Shown: positions 1-6,058 of the stretch, piece after piece
Numbering within the stretch: the first letter of the stretch is position 1
Layout of the letters: each line of letters begins with the position of its first letter
Assembly: GCA_030147645.1 (NCBI GenBank)
Contig: JASBUY010000182.1
Coordinates: 1 to 6,166, forward strand
Direction: 5' to 3'
DNA: 6,166 bases
From: Aquabacter sp.
GTDB lineage: Bacteria > Pseudomonadota > Alphaproteobacteria > Rhizobiales > Xanthobacteraceae
Position numbers and translations under genes: made by a program
Notes under the pieces: model-generated
The model's input: the letters and a program-made list of their open reading frames with translations, nothing else
What the model was told of the DNA's origin: nothing
Database searches by the model: none

Positions 1-43
1 CTCTGTAAGGGAAGAAATCAACCGGAACGTTGCGGAAACTCAC

Positions 44-550
44 ATGTCGCTGAATTCCCGAATCCAGCGCGCCTCGGCCACCGCCCTCACGCTTCTGTCG
101 GTGGGCGCCGGGCTCGCCCTCACCGTTCAGTCCGCGCGCGCGGACTGCATGACGGACTTCGCGGCCATCCGCGAAGAGATGCAGACCAAGGGCAAGGCGC
201 TGGAAGCCGCCGGCAAGGCGAAAGCGCCGCCGCAGGAACTGTGCCCGCTGTTCCGCGCCTATACCGCCGCCGAGGCGAAACTGGTGAAGTACCTGAACGA
301 CAACAAGGAATGGTGCCAGATCCCGGATGAGGCGGTGGCCCAATCCAAGGCGTCGAACCAGAAGTCGACCGCGCTGCGCGACAAGGTGTGCGCGGCCGCG
401 GCAAGCGGAGCCGCCGCGGGGGCCGGCAAGCCGCCGCCGCAGGGATCGCTCTCCTCCGCCCTTGGCGTGACAACCGGCTATGTGCCCGGCCAGAGTTCCA
501 ATGGCGGCGGCGTGTTCGACACGCTCTCCGGAAACGCTTTGAGAAATTGA
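44..550 (+). CDS. Small secreted four-cysteine protein, unknown function
   Basis: A 168-residue protein that I cannot assign to a named family. The N-terminus is a clear Sec signal peptide: Arg at 6 and 9, a hydrophobic core at about 13-28, and an A-R-A cleavage site after residue 33. The mature part is then about 135 residues and probably periplasmic. It has exactly four cysteines (35, 67, 91, 116), an even number that would suit two disulfides in an oxidising compartment. Residues 40-116 look helical and charged; 117-168 are rich in Ala, Gly, Pro and Ser and probably disordered. A GGAA at 34-37 lies six bases before the ATG. It resembles hypothetical exported proteins I recall from Bradyrhizobium and relatives with a similar cysteine spacing; that is memory, not a search. 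It ends 10 bases before ubiA, so the two may be co-transcribed, but no functional link is visible. Confidence 0.85.
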   Translation: MSLNSRIQRASATALTLLSVGAGLALTVQSARADCMTDFAAIREEMQTKGKALEAAGKAKAPPQELCPLFRAYTAAEAKLVKYLNDNKEWCQIPDEAVAQSKASNQKSTALRDKVCAAAASGAAAGAGKPPPQGSLSSALGVTTGYVPGQSSNGGGVFDTLSGNALRN

Positions 551-560
551 GGCCGCGCGC

Positions 561-1529
561 GTGACAGCCTGGGAGGGGGAAGGCGCCAGCGCCCCGGTGG
601 CCGATGCCGGCAAGGGGAATTGGGTGGATACCTATGCCCCGGCGGCGCTGCGCCCCTATTTGCGCCTCGCCCGGGCGGATCGGCCCATCGGGAGCTGGCT
701 CCTGCTGCTCCCCTGCTGGTGGTCCACCGCTTTGGCGGCCATTGCCGCCGGGCACGCCTATCCCAATCCGCTTTACTTGTTGCTGTTCGCGGTCGGCGCC
801 ATCGCCATGCGGGGCGCGGGATGCACCTGGAACGACATTCTCGACCGCGACATCGACCGCAAGGTGGAGCGCACCCGTAACCGCCCGCTCGCCAGCGGCC
901 AGGTGGGGCTTGTCGGCGCATCCGTCTTTCTCGCACTTCAACTCGCGGTGGGCCTCGCTGTCCTCTTGTGCCTGCCGCGCTTTGCCATCGTCACCGGCGT
1001 TGCCTCCATCGGCGTCGTCGCGATCTATCCCCTCATGAAGCGCATCACCTCGCTGCCGCAGGTGATCCTGGGCATCGCGTTTTCATGGGGCGCGCTGATG
1101 GGCTGGGCCTGCGTGTTCCGCAGCATCGACGATCCGGCTCTGCTTCTCTTCGCCGGCTCGGTCTGCTGGGTGTTCGGCTATGACACCATCTATGCCCATC
1201 AGGACCGCGAAGACGACGCCATGGTGGGGATCGGCTCCACCGCGCTCTTGTTCGGCGACAAGAGTCGCCTTGCGTTGGCGGTCTCCTATCTCGCCTGTTT
1301 CTCGCTGTTCGCGGCCGCGCTGGTCTCGGCGGGGGCGGGCCTGTTTTCAGCACTGGGCCTGATGGGCTTTGGCCTTGGTCTGTATCGGCAGGTGGTGCGC
1401 CTCGACATCAATGACGGCGCGCGGTGCCTGGCGCTCTTCAAGTCCAACCGGGATGCGGGCCTGATCCTGTTCGCCGGCCTCGTCATCGACGCCGGTGTCC
1501 TGCACGCGGTCGCCGCCGGCTTGCTCTGA
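561..1529 (+). CDS. ubiA: 4-hydroxybenzoate polyprenyltransferase UbiA
   Basis: An integral inner-membrane prenyltransferase of 322 residues. It joins a polyprenyl diphosphate side chain to the 3-position of 4-hydroxybenzoate, the first membrane step of ubiquinone synthesis. Both Asp-rich motifs that bind Mg2+-diphosphate are intact: N91-D92-x-x-D95-x-x-x-D99 followed by R-x-R-N-R-P-L-A-S-G (105-113), and Y207-D208-x-x-Y211 with D215, D218 and D219 before G-I-G-S-T-A. Eight or nine hydrophobic segments run from about 44 to 320, as in the family. The length is usual for alphaproteobacterial UbiA, with a hydrophilic N-terminal lead of about 25 residues. I chose the GTG at 561 because GAGG (549-552), overlapping the stop of the preceding gene, sits eight bases before it; there is no suitable in-frame ATG nearby. 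A different UbiA-superfamily substrate is possible, but the motif set fits the quinone enzyme best. Confidence 0.95.
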   Translation: MTAWEGEGASAPVADAGKGNWVDTYAPAALRPYLRLARADRPIGSWLLLLPCWWSTALAAIAAGHAYPNPLYLLLFAVGAIAMRGAGCTWNDILDRDIDRKVERTRNRPLASGQVGLVGASVFLALQLAVGLAVLLCLPRFAIVTGVASIGVVAIYPLMKRITSLPQVILGIAFSWGALMGWACVFRSIDDPALLLFAGSVCWVFGYDTIYAHQDREDDAMVGIGSTALLFGDKSRLALAVSYLACFSLFAAALVSAGAGLFSALGLMGFGLGLYRQVVRLDINDGARCLALFKSNRDAGLILFAGLVIDAGVLHAVAAGLL

Positions 1530-1665
1530 CTGTCACCACGCCATTCCATCCGCCCCATGCGGCGAAAGTCGCGCCCTCCAATGTCCCGGCTTCGCTTGCG
1601 TCCGGGTCGCGCGATCCCTAATGGCTTGCGCCATGACTTCAGACCCCCTGCCCCAGGATGCCGCC

Positions 1666-2463
1666 GTGACCGATCCGGTTGCGGCGGATCAGACCGTGCG
1701 GCACCTCGCACAGGCCGCGCGGGCGGCCGGCGCCCTGGCGCTCTCCTTTTTTCGCACCGATCTGAAAAGCTGGAACAAGCAAAACGATTCGCCCGTAACC
1801 GAAGGCGATATTGCAGTGGACCGGTTCCTCCAGGACCGCCTCGGCGGCCTGGATCCCGATTATGGCTGGCTCTCGGAGGAAAGTGCCGACACGCCAGACC
1901 GAATGGCTCGCCACCGGGTGTGGATCGTGGATCCCATCGACGGCACGCGCGCTTTCATGGGCGGCGAGCCCGACTGGGCGATTTCCATCGCGCTCATCGA
2001 AGCGGGCCGGCCCATCGCGGCGGCGCTCTATGCACCGGTGAGCGACGAATTGTTTCTGTCTGCGGCAGGTCGGGGAACCAGCGTAAATGGTCGGCCGGTG
2101 CACCCTGCGGCCCGCGCAACCCTCGCGGGGGCCGCGATTTCGGGGCCCGGCTTCCTCCTGGACCGCGTGGCGCGCCATGCGGAGATCGACCGGCGCCCTC
2201 GGGTTCGCTCGCTTGCGCTCCGCCTCGCACGGGTGGCGACGGGCCAGCTCGATGTCGCCTTGGCCTCGGCCAATAGCTGCGACTGGGACATTGCGGCGGC
2301 CGATCTCATCGTGCATGAAGCCGGCGGGCGCCTGACCGGGCCGGACGGCGGCGCCCCGACCTATAACAAGGTGGTACCGCGCCACGGCATTCTCATTTGT
2401 TCCGGGCGACATCTCCACGACCCGATGCTAAAGATCGCCCAGGACGAGTTCGGCACGTCCTGA
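1666..2463 (+). CDS. cysQ: 3'(2'),5'-bisphosphate nucleotidase, CysQ type (inositol monophosphatase superfamily)
   Basis: A Mg2+-dependent phosphatase expected to hydrolyse 3'-phosphoadenosine 5'-phosphate (PAP) to AMP, clearing the by-product of sulfate activation and of 4'-phosphopantetheine transfer. Numbering from the GTG at 1666 (265 residues): N-D-S-P-V-T-E-G-D at 40-48, metal-ligand Glu in S-E-E (70-72), the signature D89-P-I-D92-G-T, and the C-terminal C-D-W-D208-I-A-A-A-D. All metal ligands are present. The start is uncertain. The frame is open from 1495, with ATGs at 1621 (280 residues) and 1633 (276 residues), but neither has a ribosome site and a small inverted repeat (1621-1634) covers both. 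The GTG at 1666 has AGGA (1655-1658) seven bases upstream and gives a usual family length. DUF4170 follows 27 bases later. Substrate is inferred from family: related enzymes act on inositol phosphates or fructose 1,6-bisphosphate. Confidence 0.88.
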   Translation: MTDPVAADQTVRHLAQAARAAGALALSFFRTDLKSWNKQNDSPVTEGDIAVDRFLQDRLGGLDPDYGWLSEESADTPDRMARHRVWIVDPIDGTRAFMGGEPDWAISIALIEAGRPIAAALYAPVSDELFLSAAGRGTSVNGRPVHPAARATLAGAAISGPGFLLDRVARHAEIDRRPRVRSLALRLARVATGQLDVALASANSCDWDIAAADLIVHEAGGRLTGPDGGAPTYNKVVPRHGILICSGRHLHDPMLKIAQDEFGTS

Positions 2464-2490
2464 TCGCCCACAACCCGGATCGCTGGCCAC

Positions 2491-2736
2491 ATGACGACCT
2501 CATCCGATCACAAGCAGCTGCTGCACCTCGTCTTCGGCGGGGAGTTGAAGGAGCTCGGCGGAGTCGAGTTCAAGGACCTGTCCAATCTCGATATCGTCGG
2601 CATCTATCCCGATTATGCATCCGCCGCCGCCGCCTGGCGCGCCAAGGCGCAGCAGACCGTGGACAATGCAATGATGCGGTATTTCGTGGTTCACATGCAT
2701 CGCCTGCTGGACCCCGAAACGGGCCACGAGCACTGA
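2491..2736 (+). CDS. DUF4170 family small protein
   Basis: A hydrophilic protein of 81 residues with no signal peptide or membrane segment, so probably cytosolic. I recognise it as DUF4170 from an N-terminal strand region with L-V-F-G-G-E-L (12-18), a central I-V-G-I-Y-P-D-Y (35-42), and a helix with A-A-A-W-R-A-K-A-Q-Q-T-V-D-N-A followed by M-R-Y-F-V-V-H-M-H-R-L. The family has no known biochemical role that I can state. The name-giving feature is position: as I recall, it is often found in Rhizobiales between a CysQ-like phosphatase and the acyltransferase/waaA/lpxK genes, as here. The start codon follows the cysQ stop by 27 bases. Its ribosome site is weak, with GGAT about 11 bases upstream, so translation may depend on ribosomes arriving from cysQ. 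A terminator candidate lies just after its stop. Family assignment is fairly secure; function is unknown. Confidence 0.85.
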   Translation: MTTSSDHKQLLHLVFGGELKELGGVEFKDLSNLDIVGIYPDYASAAAAWRAKAQQTVDNAMMRYFVVHMHRLLDPETGHEH

Positions 2737-2757
2737 TTTCTTTCCGTCTCGGTCTCT

Positions 2758-2796
2758 CCGGCGCCGCGGCCCTTGCCCGGCGCCGGTGCTATTTTT
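2758..2796 (+). terminator. Rho-independent terminator candidate after DUF4170 gene
   Basis: A perfect 9-bp G/C stem pairs 2758-2766 (CCGGCGCCG) with 2778-2786 (CGGCGCCGG). Inside it, 2768-2770 can pair with 2775-2777 across a CCTT tetraloop, leaving one bulged C. A run of five T (2792-2796) follows after TGCTA. The T-run begins six bases from the stem, farther than in ideal terminators, so it may be only partly effective. On the minus strand no T-run follows the stem, so it would act only on rightward transcription. It would end the cysQ-DUF4170 transcript 66 bases before the acyltransferase gene. Confidence 0.55.
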
Positions 2797-2862
2797 CAAA
2801 CCTAGGCGCACCGGCAGGCAGGGGGCGGCCTGTTCGCGCAAACCCAAGGATACGGCCTTAGA

Positions 2863-3576
2863 ATGTGGCGTCGCGTGCGCACCAACCGCGCCTTTCAGCT
2901 TGCTGCCGGAAATACCTTCGCGGGATATTTCGCCCTGGTGGCCCACACGACGCGTTTTCTCGTCGAGCCCACCGACATCTATGAACGCATCGATGCCCAT
3001 TTGCCGGCGATCATCACCTTCTGGCACGGGCAGCATTTCCTGACGCCCTTCATCATGAAGCCGCATCATCAGGCGAAAGTCCTGATCTCGCGGCATGCGG
3101 ACGCGGAAATCAATGCCATCGCCGCCGAGCGGCTCGGGGTCGGCACAATCCGGGGCTCAGGGGCGACATCGCCGCAGGATTTCCATCGCAAGGGCGGCGT
3201 CTCCGCCACCTATGCGCTGATCGACACGCTGGCCCAGGGGATCAATGTCGCCATGACCGCCGACGTGCCCAAGATCGCCCGGCGCGCGGGTCTCGGCGTT
3301 GTGACGGTTGCACGCCATTCCGGCCGGCCTATCCTTCCGGTCGCCATGACCACCCGCAACCGCATCCAGCTGAAGAGCTGGGACCGCGCCAGCCTCAACC
3401 TGCCCTTCGGTGTCGGGGCGGCCGTGGCCGGGGAGCCGATCTGGGTCGCGAAGGACGTGGACGAGGCCGGCCTGAAGGCGGCACGCGATCTGGTCCAGGC
3501 CCGCCTGGAGGAGGTGACCGCCCGCGCGGAGGCCATGGTCGGGCGCGGTCCGGGGAGCGGAGGTCAGCGGCCATGA
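2863..3576 (+). CDS. DUF374 lysophospholipid acyltransferase-type protein (LpxJ-like, probable lipid A acyltransferase)
   Basis: A 237-residue inner-membrane-associated acyltransferase of the DUF374 group. Visible family marks: a hydrophobic N-terminal segment (11-34), F-W-H-G-Q (53-57), S-R-H-A-D-A-E (76-82), I-R-G-S-G (96-100), the A-M-T-A-D-V-P-K block (130-137), and L-K-S-W-D-R followed by L-N-L-P-F-G (170-183). The usual HX4D acyltransferase motif is not evident, which is typical of DUF374; the T-P-D-G-P block common in the family reads T-A-D-V-P here. A DUF374 protein in Helicobacter and Campylobacter, LpxJ, is a secondary lipid A acyltransferase. Combined with coupling to waaA and lpxK, this suggests acylation of lipid A or Kdo-lipid A; that is inference. 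The ATG at 2863 has AAGGA 12 bases upstream, a rather long spacing. The stop overlaps the waaA start (ATGA, 3573-3576). Transfer to another glycerolipid remains possible. Confidence 0.88.
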   Translation: MWRRVRTNRAFQLAAGNTFAGYFALVAHTTRFLVEPTDIYERIDAHLPAIITFWHGQHFLTPFIMKPHHQAKVLISRHADAEINAIAAERLGVGTIRGSGATSPQDFHRKGGVSATYALIDTLAQGINVAMTADVPKIARRAGLGVVTVARHSGRPILPVAMTTRNRIQLKSWDRASLNLPFGVGAAVAGEPIWVAKDVDEAGLKAARDLVQARLEEVTARAEAMVGRGPGSGGQRP

Positions 3577-4868
3577 GGGCGAACGGACTTCCGGTCCCGC
3601 TGCATCTGTATCGCGGCGTCACCACCGCCGCTGCGATGCTCGCTCCGGCCTGGCTCGCCCACCGCGTGCGCAAGGGAAAGGAAGATCCCCGCCGGCTCGC
3701 GGAGCGCCGCGGCATCGCCAGCGCGCCCCGGCCGAAGGGTCCGCTCATCTGGGCCCATGGGGCGAGCGTCGGCGAGGTCCTGTCCATCCTGCCGCTCATA
3801 GAGCGGCTGACCGAACGCGGCTTCAATATTCTCCTGACGTCCGGCACCCTCACCTCAAGCCGGATCGTCGGGCGTCGGGCCCATCCGTCTGTCATCCATC
3901 AATTCGTACCGTTGGATGCCCGCAAATTCGTCGCGCGCTTCCTGGACCATTGGAAGCCCGACCTCGCGCTGATGGCGGAATCGGAGATCTGGCCCAATCT
4001 GATGACCGAGGTGGCGCGGCGCGGCACGCCGCTCATGCTGGTGAATGCGCGCCTCTCTGAGCGCTCCACCGAGCGGTGGCGCCGCCTGCCCCGCAGCGCG
4101 CGCAGCCTCCTGGGCATGGTGGACCTTTGCCTCGCGCAAAGCCGCGAGGATGCCGACCGCTTCCGCAGCCTCGGGGCACCCCGCGTGCAGCCCGTCGGAA
4201 ACCTGAAATTCGACGTGCCTCCCCCGGATGCCGAACCCGAAGCCCTGGAGGAAATGCAGGCACAGGTGGTCAACCGCCCGGTCCTGCTCGCGGCCTCCAC
4301 GCATCCTGGCGAGGATGAAGCGGTGATCGAGGCGCATCTGCGCCTGCGCGAGGCGCTGCCCGGCCTTCTCACCATCATCGCGCCCCGCCATCCCGAGCGC
4401 GGCCCCGACATCGAGACCCTCGCCCAGGCCGCCGGCGTCTCCGCCATCCGCCGCGACGCCGGATATCTGCCCGGCGAGGTGACGGAAATCTATGTCGCGG
4501 ACACAATTGGCGAACTCGGTATATTCTACCGTCTCGCGCCTGTGGTATTCGTGGGAGGATCCTTGGTGCGGCATGGGGGCCAGACCCCCATCGAGGCGGC
4601 AAAGCTGGGTGCGGTCGTGGTTCATGGACCTCATGTGTGGAACTTCGGCGCGCTTTACGCCCAGCTCGATGAGAGCGGCGGCGCCATTCCCGTGTCCGAT
4701 GGCGCGACCCTCGCGCAGGCCGTGCTCGACCAATTCGCCGACCCCGACTATCACCTCGCGACCGCCCGTGCCGCATGGACCACGACCGAGGCGTTGAGCG
4801 GCGCGCTGGAGCGGACGCTTTCCGCCATCGAACCCTATCTCGCCCAGATCAGGCTGGCCCGCAGATGA
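3573..4868 (+). CDS. waaA: 3-deoxy-D-manno-octulosonic acid (Kdo) transferase WaaA/KdtA
   Basis: A GT30 glycosyltransferase of 431 residues that moves Kdo from CMP-Kdo to lipid IVA on the cytosolic face of the inner membrane, starting the LPS core. A hydrophobic N-terminal stretch (about 7-29) is the usual membrane anchor. The N-terminal domain has W-A-H-G-A-S-V-G-E (60-68), E68 being the expected catalytic base, then L-T-S-G-T-L-T-S-S-R (88-97) and E-S-E-I-W-P-N (136-142). The C-terminal, CMP-Kdo-binding domain has N-L-K (210-212), S-T-H-P-G-E-D-E (242-249), P-R-H-P-E-R (271-276), D-T-I-G-E-L-G (310-316), and V-G-G-S-L-x-x-H-G-G-Q-T-P-I-E-A (327-341). Length is normal and no motif is missing. 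The start has a strong GGAGG (3559-3563) nine bases upstream and overlaps the preceding stop by ATGA. Whether it adds one Kdo or two cannot be read from sequence. Confidence 0.97.
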   Translation: MRANGLPVPLHLYRGVTTAAAMLAPAWLAHRVRKGKEDPRRLAERRGIASAPRPKGPLIWAHGASVGEVLSILPLIERLTERGFNILLTSGTLTSSRIVGRRAHPSVIHQFVPLDARKFVARFLDHWKPDLALMAESEIWPNLMTEVARRGTPLMLVNARLSERSTERWRRLPRSARSLLGMVDLCLAQSREDADRFRSLGAPRVQPVGNLKFDVPPPDAEPEALEEMQAQVVNRPVLLAASTHPGEDEAVIEAHLRLREALPGLLTIIAPRHPERGPDIETLAQAAGVSAIRRDAGYLPGEVTEIYVADTIGELGIFYRLAPVVFVGGSLVRHGGQTPIEAAKLGAVVVHGPHVWNFGALYAQLDESGGAIPVSDGATLAQAVLDQFADPDYHLATARAAWTTTEALSGALERTLSAIEPYLAQIRLARR

Positions 4869-6001
4869 CGTCTCGCAATCCTCCCGATTTCTGGTGGCAG
4901 CCCAAAAGCTTCCAGGCGACGCTGCTCTCGCCCATCGGCGCTCTGGTCAGTTGGATCACCTTGCGCCGCATGTCCCAGCCCGGGGAGCGGGTGAAGGCTG
5001 TGGTGATCTGCATCGGCAATCCCACCGTGGGCGGTGCCGGCAAGACTCCCACCGCCATCACGATTCTCCAGCGCCTCAAGGCCCGCGACGTGCGCCCCTA
5101 TGCGCTGACGCGCGGCTATGGCGGCAGCGAGAAAGGCCCGGTCCTCGTGGATCTGGCCCAGCATGACGTGCGCCATGTGGGCGACGAGGCCCTGCTGCTC
5201 GCTACGGTCGCCCCCACCATCGTCGCGGCGGACAAGGTGGCAGGCGCGCAGCTTGCGGTGTCGCTCGGCGCCACGCACATCGTGATGGATGACGGCTTCC
5301 AGAATTCCTCGCTGGTGAAGAACGCGACCCTGCTCGTGGTGGACTCCGTCGCCGGCATCGGCAATGGCCAGACCATGCCCGCCGGCCCGCTGCGCGCGCG
5401 CTTCCGCGACCAATTGGAGCGCGCCGACGCCATGGTGGTGGTGGGCGATGGCCCGGCAGAGCGCAATCTGCCGAAGTCGCGGCGCAAGCCCGTGTTCAAG
5501 GCACATTTGCGGGCCGAGCGCGAGGCTGCCATGCGGCTTATCGGCCAGCCCGTGCTCGCCTTTGCCGGCATCGGGCGTCCGGCGAAATTCTTCGATATGC
5601 TGCGCCAGATCGGCGTCGAGGTGGTGGAGCAGCACCCCTTCCCCGACCACTATGCCTATAGCGTTGCGGAGATCCGCACGTTCGTCGAGCGCGCGGAAAA
5701 GAAGGGCATGCGGGTGGCGACCACCGAGAAGGACTTCGCCCGCCTGAAGCGTCCGGCGTTCGACGCCCTGCGCGACCGCATCCAGGTTCTGCCGGTTCAC
5801 ATGGAATTCAGGGATCCGGAAGAAATAGACGCGCTCATCCAGAACGCCGAAGTGCGCTCCATGCTGTTCTCAAAGCCAGAGAGCGACGCCGCAGCTGCGG
5901 CTCCCGGCACCGAGCCTGCATCGGCTTCCCCCGCACCGGCAGCTCCCGCCGCTCCGGCGCCGGCGGCCGCTCCTCCGACCGAGGGCCGGCCGGCCAACTA
6001 A
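4865..6001 (+). CDS. lpxK: Tetraacyldisaccharide 4'-kinase LpxK
   Basis: The inner-membrane kinase that phosphorylates the 4'-position of the tetraacyl disaccharide 1-phosphate to make lipid IVA, the substrate of WaaA. It has 378 residues from the ATG at 4865. The P-loop is G-N-P-T-V-G-G-A-G-K-T-P (51-62); L-T-R-G-Y-G-G follows at 81-87, the catalytic and metal acidic pair in D142-D143-G-F-Q-N, F-P-D-H-Y (259-263), and A-T-T-E-K-D-F-A-R-L (285-294). A hydrophobic N-terminal segment (about 16-33) would contact the membrane. I chose 4865 because its ATGA overlaps the waaA stop; the open frame reaches back to an ATG at 4775, but that adds 30 unconserved residues inside waaA. Only a weak AGG (4851-4853) precedes it, consistent with translational coupling. 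The catalytic part ends near 336; residues 341-378 form an unusual Ala/Pro-rich tail. Identity is secure. Confidence 0.96.
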   Translation: MTSRNPPDFWWQPKSFQATLLSPIGALVSWITLRRMSQPGERVKAVVICIGNPTVGGAGKTPTAITILQRLKARDVRPYALTRGYGGSEKGPVLVDLAQHDVRHVGDEALLLATVAPTIVAADKVAGAQLAVSLGATHIVMDDGFQNSSLVKNATLLVVDSVAGIGNGQTMPAGPLRARFRDQLERADAMVVVGDGPAERNLPKSRRKPVFKAHLRAEREAAMRLIGQPVLAFAGIGRPAKFFDMLRQIGVEVVEQHPFPDHYAYSVAEIRTFVERAEKKGMRVATTEKDFARLKRPAFDALRDRIQVLPVHMEFRDPEEIDALIQNAEVRSMLFSKPESDAAAAAPGTEPASASPAPAAPAAPAPAAAPPTEGRPAN

Positions 6002-6016
6002 CCCGAGGCCAGCGCC

Positions 6017-6058
6017 GCGCACGGGATTGCCAATGGATGGCGGCGGCGTGCGCCGTCA
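6017..6058. terminator. Weak hairpin in the convergent gap after lpxK
   Basis: The short gap between the lpxK stop and the minus-strand gene can fold in two ways. A 7-bp perfect stem pairs 6017-6023 (GCGCACG) with 6047-6053 (CGTGCGC), and an inner 4-bp stem (6029-6032 with 6038-6041) fits in its loop. An alternative local stem pairs 6041-6045 (CGGCG) with 6051-6055 (CGCCG), extendable outward to 6038/6058 through one G-U pair in the plus-strand RNA. The first fold pairs equally in both RNAs, so it could serve both converging genes. No T-run follows on either strand, so I rate it only a possibility; GC-rich DNA forms such stems by chance. Confidence 0.25.

Noticed and set aside
1..43. Leader before the first gene
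   Set aside because: Apart from the GGAA ribosome site at 34-37, nothing can be called; any promoter probably lies left of the window.
120..941. Long minus-strand open frame (273 residues) opposite gene 1 and ubiA
   Set aside because: Composition is Arg/Pro/Gly-rich antisense of a GC-rich coding region; no domain is visible, and it spans two convincing plus-strand genes.
1596..1624. Possible promoter TTGCGT - 17 bases - TAATGG before cysQ
   Set aside because: Spacing is right, but only three bases of the -35 and about two of the -10 match consensus; this is chance level.
1639..2418. Minus-strand open frame (259 residues) opposite cysQ
   Set aside because: Shadow of the CysQ frame, which has all catalytic motifs; the antisense product shows no recognisable family.
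2397..2861. Plus-strand open frame (154 residues) overlapping the cysQ end and DUF4170
   Set aside because: It crosses the DUF4170 gene in another frame, runs through the terminator hairpin, and has an Arg/Pro-rich product without family resemblance.
2787..2862. Promoter for the acyltransferase-waaA-lpxK unit
   Set aside because: A promoter is expected here if the terminator works, but I found no -35/-10 pair good enough to report.
3855..4754. Minus-strand open frame (299 residues) opposite waaA
   Set aside because: Antisense to an intact, full-length WaaA. Long reverse frames are expected at this GC content.
4775..4864. Upstream extension of lpxK by 30 residues
   Set aside because: The added residues lie inside waaA and look like out-of-frame translation; the ATG at 4865 makes a neat overlap and begins a normal LpxK N-terminus.
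4835..5800. Minus-strand open frame (321 residues) opposite lpxK
   Set aside because: His/Ala/Arg-rich antisense product without motifs; LpxK on the other strand is complete.
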